Of a DNA stretch of 6,957 nt, positions 1 to 4,707 are shown piece by piece. Position numbers and translations under genes: made by a program. Every line of letters starts with the position of its first letter. Within the stretch, counting starts at the first letter, position 1. The stretch lies in assembly GCA_012514445.1 (NCBI GenBank), contig JAAZAI010000317.1:1-6957 (forward strand). Reading direction: 5' to 3'. The notes beneath the pieces were generated by a model. That model was not told where the DNA came from and searched no databases. It saw only the letters and a program-made list of their open reading frames with translations. Source of the DNA: Lentisphaerota bacterium (GTDB lineage: Bacteria > Verrucomicrobiota > Kiritimatiellia > RFP12 > UBA3636).

Positions 1-1
1 G

Positions 2-1609
2 ATCGCGATCGACAACATGGACGAGATCGTCCGGATCATCCGCCAGTCCCGCGACGACGTCGAGGCGCGCGCCCGCATGAACGCAAGCTTCGGCCTGAGC
101 GAGGCGCAGTGCAACGCGATCCTCGACATGCGCCTGCGCCAGCTCACCGGGCTCGCCCGCGACAAGGTCGAAGCCGAATACAACGCCATCCTCCTGCGCA
201 TCGAAGACCTCAAGGACATCCTCGCCAACCCCCAGCGCATCCTCGAGATCATCAAGGCGGACTGCGCCGGCCTCAAGGAGAAGTACGGCGACGCGCGCCG
301 CACCGAGATCACCTTCGCCGACGGCGAGGTGAACATGGAGGACATCATCGCCAACGAGCCCTGCGTCGTCACGCTCAGCAACCGCGGCTACGTCAAGCGA
401 GTCTCCCTCGACGAGTTCGAGGAGCAGGGCCGCGGCGGCCGAGGCCGCAAGGGCGCCAAGCTCAAGGACGGCGACTTCGTGAGAAAGGTCTTCAACCCGA
501 TGACCCACGACCGTTTGCTCTTCTTCACCTCGCACGGGCGCCTCTTCACCGAGAAGGCCTATCAGATCCCCGAGGCCGAGCGCACCTCCTTCGGCAAGCC
601 GCTCGTGAACTTGCTCATGCTCCGCGCCGAAGTCGGCGAGGGCCGGACGGACGCCGACGGCGCGCCGGTCGCCCTGCGCCCGGCCGAGAAGGTCCTCGAC
701 ATCCTCTCCATCGACGACTTCGCCGAGGACCAGTACGTGTTCTTCGCCACCGCCAAGGGCGTTGTCAAGAAGACCCGCCTCAGCGAATTCCGCAACGTCC
801 ACAAGGCAGGCATCAACGCCATCCGCATCGAGGACGACGACGAGCTCATCGGCGTCACCCTCGTCGGCGACGGAGACGAAATGCTCCTCGTCGCGGCCAG
901 CGGCCAGTCCGTGCGCTTCAAGACTTCCGACGTGCGTCCGATGGGCCGCACCGCGCGCGGCGTGCGCGGCATCCGCCTCGCCGGCGTCAAGCCCGTCCTC
1001 GAGGACGCGGCGGAGGAGGGCGAAGAGCCCCTCTCCGAAGCGCCGGAGGAAGGCGGCGAGCCCGAGCCCGCCGCAGGCGGCGCGGACTCGCTCCGCGCCC
1101 TCGTCAAAGTCGAGAGCGATCCCGCCGCGAGCGTGCTGCTCATCGTCGAGAACGGCTACGGCAAGTGCACCGACTTCGGCGCGTATCCTTCGCACCGCCG
1201 CGGCGGCAAGGGCGTGAAGTCGATCGACACGGGCGCCCGCAACGGCCGGCTCGTGTTCGCCGGCGCCGTCCACCGCGCCGTGGAGGCGACCGAGACGGAA
1301 CCCGCCACGCGCGGCGACTCCGTGATGGTCATCACCGAACAGGGCCTGCTCATCCGCACGGGCGTCGACTCCATCCCGCAGACCGGCCGCATCGCCAAGG
1401 GCGTGCGCGTCGTGCGGCTGGGCGAAGGCGACCGCGTGATCTCCGCGACGGTCGTCTCGAACGGCGACGAGGAGGAGAACGGCGACACGCCGGACCCCGC
1501 TTCGGAAACCGCGCCCGAGGCCTCCTCTGAGTCCGACGCGCCTGTCACGCCTGAGGCATCGGATGCCCCGGGCGCGTCAGCCTCCGAATCCCCCGAGTCA
1601 AACTCATAG
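2..1609 (+). CDS. gyrA: DNA gyrase subunit A, C-terminal part (5' end outside window)
   Basis: This is the GyrA subunit of the ATP-dependent type II topoisomerase that introduces negative supercoils with GyrB. The window opens inside the coiled-coil end of the breakage-reunion domain (AIDNMDEIVRIIRQSRD, then QCNAILDMRLRQLTGL), so the catalytic tyrosine lies upstream. The DNA-wrapping beta-pinwheel follows: EPCVVTLSNRGYVKRV starts blade 1, FFATAKGVVKKT lies in a middle blade, and MGRTARGVRGIRL and GRIAKGVRVVRLG are typical blade ends. The blade-1 GyrA box reads QGRGGRG (about 425-445), against QRRGGKG in E. coli. A second box-like HRRGGKG lies at about 1193-1213. Two oddities are an acidic, Glu/Pro/Gly-rich insert at about 1001-1092 inside the pinwheel and a Ser/Glu/Asp/Pro-rich tail after about 1465. 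The box motif and preserved blade order favour gyrase over topoisomerase IV ParC. The stop is TAG at 1607-1609. Confidence 0.96.
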   Translation: MAIDNMDEIVRIIRQSRDDVEARARMNASFGLSEAQCNAILDMRLRQLTGLARDKVEAEYNAILLRIEDLKDILANPQRILEIIKADCAGLKEKYGDARRTEITFADGEVNMEDIIANEPCVVTLSNRGYVKRVSLDEFEEQGRGGRGRKGAKLKDGDFVRKVFNPMTHDRLLFFTSHGRLFTEKAYQIPEAERTSFGKPLVNLLMLRAEVGEGRTDADGAPVALRPAEKVLDILSIDDFAEDQYVFFATAKGVVKKTRLSEFRNVHKAGINAIRIEDDDELIGVTLVGDGDEMLLVAASGQSVRFKTSDVRPMGRTARGVRGIRLAGVKPVLEDAAEEGEEPLSEAPEEGGEPEPAAGGADSLRALVKVESDPAASVLLIVENGYGKCTDFGAYPSHRRGGKGVKSIDTGARNGRLVFAGAVHRAVEATETEPATRGDSVMVITEQGLLIRTGVDSIPQTGRIAKGVRVVRLGEGDRVISATVVSNGDEEENGDTPDPASETAPEASSESDAPVTPEASDAPGASASESPESNS

Positions 1610-1618
1610 CGACATTGC

Positions 1619-1624
1619 GAGAGG
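1619..1624 (+). promoter_or_regulatory. Ribosome binding site of the DUF2784 gene
   Basis: GAGAGG lies 10 bases before the GTG at 1635. It supports that GTG as the start, rather than the in-frame ATG at 1563, which lies inside gyrA and would add a hydrophilic leader before the first membrane segment. The motif is short and the spacing slightly long, so support is moderate. Confidence 0.5.
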
Positions 1625-1634
1625 CCGCCGAGGC

Positions 1635-2081
1635 GTGAACGACCCCAAGGTCTACCAGATTCTCGCCGACATCGTGCTCGCGATGCATCTGGGCATCGTG
1701 GTGTTCGTCGTCGGCGGGTTGATCGCCATTGTCGCGGGCGGCGTCCGCGGATGGCGGCGGGTGCGTTCGCCCGCGTTCCGCCTGGCGCATCTGGCCGCCA
1801 TCGGCATCGTGGTCGCACAGGCGTGGTTCGGGGTGGTGTGCCCTCTCACCACGCTCGAAAACTGGCTGCGCGGCAAGGCGAATGAAGCCGCCTATTCGGG
1901 TGGCTTCATCGAGCATTGGCTTGGACGCCTGCTCTACTACGAAGCCGAGCCCTGGGTGTTCGTCGCCGCCTACACGCTCTTCGGAATCATCGTCATCGCC
2001 ACATGGATCTTCGTCCCGCCCGCGTGGAAACGCAGCGGCGCGCACCACAGGGGGTGCGCACCCAAGACTCCGCTCGGATAG
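1635..2081 (+). CDS. DUF2784 family small integral membrane protein
   Basis: A protein of 148 residues with the DUF2784 pattern; its function is unknown. It opens with a membrane helix (YQILADIVLAMHLGIVVFVV). The next helix runs into the family signature CPLTTLENWLR, followed by AYSGGFIEHWLGRLLY. A last hydrophobic helix follows (VFVAAYTLFGIIVIATWIFV). Three or four membrane segments are likely, in the inner membrane. The gene begins 25 bases after gyrA and could be cotranscribed with it. The GTG start is chosen because it sits just before the first helix and has a modest ribosome binding site; starting at the ATG at 1683 would remove half of that helix. The last dozen or so residues (GAHHRGCAPKTPLG) come from a repeat element that has run into the 3' end, so the original stop has probably been lost. 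Confidence 0.85.
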   Translation: MNDPKVYQILADIVLAMHLGIVVFVVGGLIAIVAGGVRGWRRVRSPAFRLAHLAAIGIVVAQAWFGVVCPLTTLENWLRGKANEAAYSGGFIEHWLGRLLYYEAEPWVFVAAYTLFGIIVIATWIFVPPAWKRSGAHHRGCAPKTPLG

Positions 2082-2110
2082 GGGTGCAGAGAGGGTTGGG
2101 GCGTACCTGA
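2037..2110. repeat. REP-like hairpin repeat, copy R1 (decayed), at the convergent gene junction
   Basis: The clear part is a hairpin at 2038-2061: nine-base arms GCGCGCACC and GGTGCGCAC with one mismatch around loop ACAGGG, followed by the family tail CCCAAGACTC (other copies have CCCAGGA[C/T]TC). A second, inverted arm may survive in decayed form at about 2090-2110 (GAGAGGGTTGGGGCGTACC against GAGAGTCCTGGGCGCGCACC elsewhere). The left part encodes the end of the DUF2784 protein and the rest fills the gap before the RAYT stop. It lies immediately downstream of the RAYT gene, as expected for a repeat that flanks its transposase. It could also act at the ends of the two convergent transcripts, but no T-tract is present. 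Confidence 0.75.
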
Positions 2111-2114
2111 AAGC

Positions 2115-3194
2115 TCAGCTTTGGCCTTCGCTATGCCAGATGAGGCCGTTCGGGCCGAGTCTGGCATAGCAGCCCATGCCGCCGGCGCTGCGGCGGGCGA
2201 GGGCGAGGATGGAGGCGTTGAGCGCCAAGCAAGCGGCGCGGTCGAAGAGATCGGTCGCTTCGGGCCGTCCCAGCAACAGCAGGCGGCCCTCCTGGAGCGC
2301 GGGCAGCAGCGGCGATGCCGGCCGGTAGTCCACCGGCATGGCCTCGACCTCGACCTGGATGAAGCGCGCGCCGGGCAGCGCGATCAGCGCGTCCCGCAGG
2401 GCGCGCTCGCCCGGCGAGACGAAACCGCACACGGGGATGAAGCCGGCGTCGACGCCGCGCAGGATTCGGGCGACGGCGGCCGCGATCGCGGCTGCGGTGT
2501 CGACGCGGCGGGAGATGCGCACGGCGAGCAACCGGGCCTGCGGATCGAGCAGATTCGTGGCGCCGACGCCCTTCCAGTATTCGCCGTCGGCAAGCAGCGG
2601 CGAATCGATCGGCTCCCGGATGCGCAGCGCTTCCGGCCGGTTGTGCTGAAGCTCGTATTTCAGCGGATTGTAGGCGATGTAGGCGCGGCAGCTTTCGATG
2701 AACCGGCGTGAGATGCAGAGCCAATCGTGGTAGCCGGCCTGCCACAGCGTATCGGCAATGGCGCACACCACAGGGGGTGTGCGCCCAGGATTCCGCCCTG
2801 CTCCCGCTGAGAGTCCTGGGCGCGCACCCTCTGTGGTGCGCGCCTCTTCGTGCGCCATTTCCCAATAGAGGCGGGTTGTGTAGCTCTTGAAGCCGCCGAC
2901 GAAGGAGCCCAGCGCGCGCAGCGGCTCGCGCTGCCCCGGCTTGAGGTGCAGGAGGAAGTGGGCGTGGTCGGGCATGACCACCCACTCGTGCAAGGCCACG
3001 CCCTCGGTGCGCTGGCTCTGCAGCGCGGCAGCCACGCGCTCCCCGAGCGCGGAGAGCGCCATGCGCCCCTCCACGACGCGGCCGAAGAGCCGCCGCCGCG
3101 GCTCGGTCACCACGGTGGCGAAGACCACCGCCCCGCGGTCGTAATCGTAGCTGCGGTAGCGCCGGTGGTGGGCGCTGGCGTAGGCGGGCTTCAT
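2115..3194 (-). CDS. rayT: REP-associated tyrosine transposase (RAYT, Y1/HUH family), carrying an internal repeat-derived insert
   Basis: This is a 359-residue protein of the Y1_Tnp/RayT family, single-strand DNA nucleases that recognise and mobilise REP hairpins. The HUH motif lies in VMPDHAHFLLHL (H77, H79). FKSYTTRLYW (102-111) and WQAGYHDWL (151-159) follow, then YIAYNPLKY (172-180), the conserved helix likely to carry the nucleophilic tyrosine. Residues 116 to about 145 are encoded by a complete copy of the local repeat, placed in frame between FKSYTTRLYWEMAH and the LWQ.GYHD block, where relatives have a short linker. Residues from about 181 to the end form an extra domain that I do not recognise; it includes FIPVCGFVSPGERALRDAL and EGRLLLLGRPEA, and could be a Rossmann-like fold. 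RAYTs are usually shorter. The ATG start overlaps the stop of the cyclo-ligase gene as ATGA, which suggests translational coupling. All frames are intact, so the protein may still be made. Confidence 0.87.
   Translation of the reverse strand: MKPAYASAHHRRYRSYDYDRGAVVFATVVTEPRRRLFGRVVEGRMALSALGERVAAALQSQRTEGVALHEWVVMPDHAHFLLHLKPGQREPLRALGSFVGGFKSYTTRLYWEMAHEEARTTEGARPGLSAGAGRNPGRTPPVVCAIADTLWQAGYHDWLCISRRFIESCRAYIAYNPLKYELQHNRPEALRIREPIDSPLLADGEYWKGVGATNLLDPQARLLAVRISRRVDTAAAIAAAVARILRGVDAGFIPVCGFVSPGERALRDALIALPGARFIQVEVEAMPVDYRPASPLLPALQEGRLLLLGRPEATDLFDRAACLALNASILALARRSAGGMGCYARLGPNGLIWHSEGQS
2130..2170. repeat. Perfect 11-bp inverted repeat inside the 3' end of the RAYT gene
   Basis: GCTATGCCAGA (2130-2140) is exactly mirrored by TCTGGCATAGC (2160-2170). 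The 19-base loop holds a further GGCC/GGCC pair (2144-2147 and 2153-2156). The sequence does not match the REP-like family in the window. It lies in codons for the last residues of the transposase (around GCYARLGPNGLIW). Similar subterminal hairpins mark the ends of IS200/IS605 and RAYT-type elements, so it may be a recognition structure or a transcript-end hairpin. That role is inference. Confidence 0.6.
2761..2849. repeat. REP-like inverted pair (BIME-like element), copy R2, inside the RAYT gene
   Basis: Two copies of the repeat face each other. The left hairpin at 2761-2784 has perfect nine-base arms GCGCACACC and GGTGTGCGC around ACAGGG. The right hairpin at 2819-2844 has perfect ten-base arms GGCGCGCACC and GGTGCGCGCC around CTCTGT. 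Between them are the conserved tails CCCAGGATTCC and GAGTCCTGGG, separated by a short variable spacer. The arms are also complementary to each other, so the whole element can form one long stem. The right part (2811-2849) matches 3356-3394 at 38 of 39 bases. The element adds 28-30 codons to the transposase without a stop or frameshift. Confidence 0.92.
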
Positions 3195-3964
3195 CTTCTT
3201 GCTGAGGCGCACGCCACGGGGGGCGTGCGCCCAGGACTCAGAGAGGGGGTTGCTGCTGGAGGGGCCACGGGGGGCGTGCGCCCAGGACTCAGAGAGGGGG
3301 TTGCTGGAGGGGCCACGGGGGGCGTGCGCCCAGGACTCCGCCCTGACACCGCAGAGAGTCCTGGGCGCGCACCCCCTGTGGTGCGCGCCTCTTCATTCCC
3401 CGTGGCGCGCACCGCCCGCGTGGGCGTGGCGATGTAGTCCATCGGCACGTCGTGCGGTTCGGCGGGCAACGGCTCCTCCAGGAGCTGCCAGTCGAAGGCG
3501 AGCGCCACCACGACGCTGCCCGGCGCGCGCTGCGCGAGGATGCGGTCGTAGAAGCCCTTGCCATGGCCGAGACGCGTGCCCGCCGCGTCGAAGAGCAGGC
3601 CGGGCACGATGAAGAGGTCGTAGGAGGCGATGTCCGTCCACGCCTTCTCGGCCGGCTCCGGGATGCCGAGGGGGCCATGGGCGAGACGGGCGCCGGGCGG
3701 CAGCGCGCAGACGCCGTACTCGCGCCGCTCCGGGATCCACGTGGGGACGCCCACGCGCTTGCCCAGCGCGTGGCAGCGCGCCACGACGGGACCCGTGTCG
3801 GGCTCGATGCCGAACGAGAGATACACGGCGACGGACGCCGCCGTCTGGAATCCGGGAATCGCCTCCACGGCGGCGGCGAAATCCGCCTGCGGGTCGCCCG
3901 CGTGAAGACGGCGCAGCTCGCGCGCGAGTTCGCGGAATCCGGCCTTGTCGCGGGGCTTCACCAT
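3191..3964 (-). CDS. ygfA: 5-formyltetrahydrofolate cyclo-ligase with a repeat-derived C-terminal extension
   Basis: This cytoplasmic enzyme converts 5-formyl-THF with ATP to 5,10-methenyl-THF, returning folate to one-carbon metabolism. The family pattern is clear: VYLSFGIEPDT at about 47-57, KRVGVPTW at about 69-76, and the signature IVPGLLFDAAGTRLGHGKGFYD at about 119-140, which holds the nucleotide-binding GxGxGxYD loop. The recognisable enzyme ends near DYIATPTRAVRATGN (residue 190), a normal length for the family. The remaining 67 residues are translated repeat DNA, rich in Pro/Arg/Ala (SPGRTPPVAPPATPSL and variants), probably disordered. The ATG at 3964 overlaps the end of the upstream outer-membrane gene by 7 bases; the GTG at 3961 would give a 4-base overlap and is equally possible. 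The TGA stop overlaps the RAYT start. The core assignment is firm. Whether the tail is tolerated or removed is unknown. Confidence 0.93.
   Translation of the reverse strand: MVKPRDKAGFRELARELRRLHAGDPQADFAAAVEAIPGFQTAASVAVYLSFGIEPDTGPVVARCHALGKRVGVPTWIPERREYGVCALPPGARLAHGPLGIPEPAEKAWTDIASYDLFIVPGLLFDAAGTRLGHGKGFYDRILAQRAPGSVVVALAFDWQLLEEPLPAEPHDVPMDYIATPTRAVRATGNEEARTTGGARPGLSAVSGRSPGRTPPVAPPATPSLSPGRTPPVAPPAATPSLSPGRTPPVACASARR
3207..3311. repeat. REP-like repeat copies R3 and R4, tandem 51/48-base units
   Basis: R3 opens with a perfect hairpin at 3207-3230: arms GCGCACGCC and GGCGTGCGC around ACGGGG. The tail CCAGGACTC and then AGAGAGGGGGTTGCTG follow. The block beginning GCCACGG recurs at 3213, 3264 and 3312, giving units of 51 and 48 bases. 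They differ by one CTG triplet, so both preserve reading frame. R4 keeps the right half of the stem and the tail but has lost most of the left arm. The units encode the SPGRTPPVAPP[A]ATPSL repeats at the end of the cyclo-ligase and lie just upstream of the RAYT gene. Confidence 0.9.
3312..3394. repeat. REP-like inverted pair, copies R5 and R6 (BIME-like)
   Basis: R5 (3312 onward) has the right half of the stem and the tail CCCAGGACTCC. R6 is the inverted partner, with a perfect ten-base stem at 3364-3389 (GGCGCGCACC and GGTGCGCGCC around CCCTGT) preceded by GAGTCCTGG. The tails face each other across a short spacer, exactly as in R2. By hand alignment about 74 of 84 bases match the R2 element. 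It encodes the first 28 residues of the cyclo-ligase extension, and the junction with native coding sequence is near 3394. Confidence 0.9.
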
Positions 3965-4659
3965 TTCAGCCGGATCCCGGCCAGCAGCATCATCCCGGAG
4001 AGGTCGATGTCGGCGGTCAGCTCGCCCTGGATGCCGAAGTAGTCGACATCGACCGTGTAGTCGTTGGCGACGATGTGGGTGTACTTGGCCTCGACGAAGC
4101 CGTAGATCGGGTGAAGGCCGGCCTCGGCGCCGACGAGCCACCACCAGCCGGAGATGTCGTCGATGTCCTCGGAGACGGAGAAGTCATTCGCCGCGACGGC
4201 CTCGAAGGTGGGGATGACGTAGTAGCCCCATCCGCCTCCGCCGTAGACGCTGATGAACGGCGCGACCGGGAAGCGGCCGATGATCCCGAGCTCCAGCGGA
4301 ACGACGGAGAAATCGTCGAACTCGAGCGTGGTGCGGATCTGGGGCATGATGTCCGAGGCGAAGGCCTCCGTGCCCTCGAACTGGTCCGCGTAGCCGCCGC
4401 GGAGCTGCAGCGAGAAGAAGGGGATGGGGCTGAACTCCAGCGCGCCGCCGACGATGTCGCCGGCGCCGAGCATCTCCGTGTCCATCGAGCCGAAATAGCC
4501 GGCAAAGGAACTGTAGCGCAGGTGCGGCGTATGCCAGATCGAGGGCGACGAGGCGACCATCGAAGTGGCCAGAGCGGTGGTCGCGGCATCGGCGAAGGTG
4601 CCGCCGGCGGTCAGGGCGCACGCGAGGGCGGGAATGAGGGCGCGGAGAGTGTGCTTCAT
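3958..4659 (-). CDS. Outer-membrane beta-barrel protein (hypothetical)
   Basis: This is a 233-residue exported protein. The start MKHTLRALIPALACALTAGGTF is a classical signal peptide, probably cut after the following ADA (about residue 25). The mature part alternates hydrophobic and polar residues in strands ending in aromatics, for example FFSLQLRGGYAD, FISVYGGGGWGYYV, WWWLVGAEAGL and PIYGFVEAKYTH. The last strand is MMLLAGIRLKW, with a terminal aromatic as in the C-terminal signal read by the BAM complex. The size suits an eight-stranded barrel of the OmpA/OmpW-like type, but I cannot name the family. No enzyme motif is visible. It has a good ribosome binding site 48 bases after rmd and overlaps the cyclo-ligase start, so it probably belongs to the same transcript. 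Its position after nucleotide-sugar genes may hint at a cell-surface role, but this is weak. Confidence 0.8.
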   Translation of the reverse strand: MKHTLRALIPALACALTAGGTFADAATTALATSMVASSPSIWHTPHLRYSSFAGYFGSMDTEMLGAGDIVGGALEFSPIPFFSLQLRGGYADQFEGTEAFASDIMPQIRTTLEFDDFSVVPLELGIIGRFPVAPFISVYGGGGWGYYVIPTFEAVAANDFSVSEDIDDISGWWWLVGAEAGLHPIYGFVEAKYTHIVANDYTVDVDYFGIQGELTADIDLSGMMLLAGIRLKW

Positions 4660-4667
4660 GTCGGGGG

Positions 4668-4674
4668 TTTCCTT
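4668..4674 (-). promoter_or_regulatory. Ribosome binding site of the outer-membrane protein gene
   Basis: On the minus strand AAGGAAA lies 8 bases before the ATG at 4659. This is one of the clearest Shine-Dalgarno sites in the window and fixes the start immediately before the signal peptide. Confidence 0.7.
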
Positions 4675-4707
4675 GTCGGTTGCGGGAGGGGTGTTTGCGC
4701 CCCGGCC

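Noticed and set aside
562..1143. Minus-strand open frame opposite gyrA
   Set aside because: A Ser/Arg/Pro-rich product of low complexity over strongly conserved GyrA coding sequence; a shadow frame.
1563..1634. ATG at 1563 as start of the DUF2784 gene
   Set aside because: It would overlap gyrA by 47 bases and add a hydrophilic leader not expected in the family. GTG at 1635 has a ribosome binding site and starts right before the first membrane helix.
2107..2125. Rho-independent terminator at AAAGCTCAGCTTT
   Set aside because: The stem is only five bases and is not followed by a T-run on either strand.
3195..3212. GTG at 3212 as start of RAYT
   Set aside because: It lies within the R3 hairpin and adds six residues. 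The ATG at 3194 forms an ATGA overlap with the upstream gene and is more likely, though GTG cannot be excluded.
3207..3394. CRISPR array
   Set aside because: There are only a few units, with variable length and no unique spacers. The intervening sequence is itself repeated, copies occur in inverted pairs, and no cas genes are present.
2850..3437. Plus-strand open frame with tandem TGGVRPGLREG units
   Set aside because: The tandem pattern is the REP-like repeat cluster translated on the opposite strand, flanked by antisense RAYT and cyclo-ligase sequence. It shows that the repeat is stop-free in several frames, not that there is a gene.
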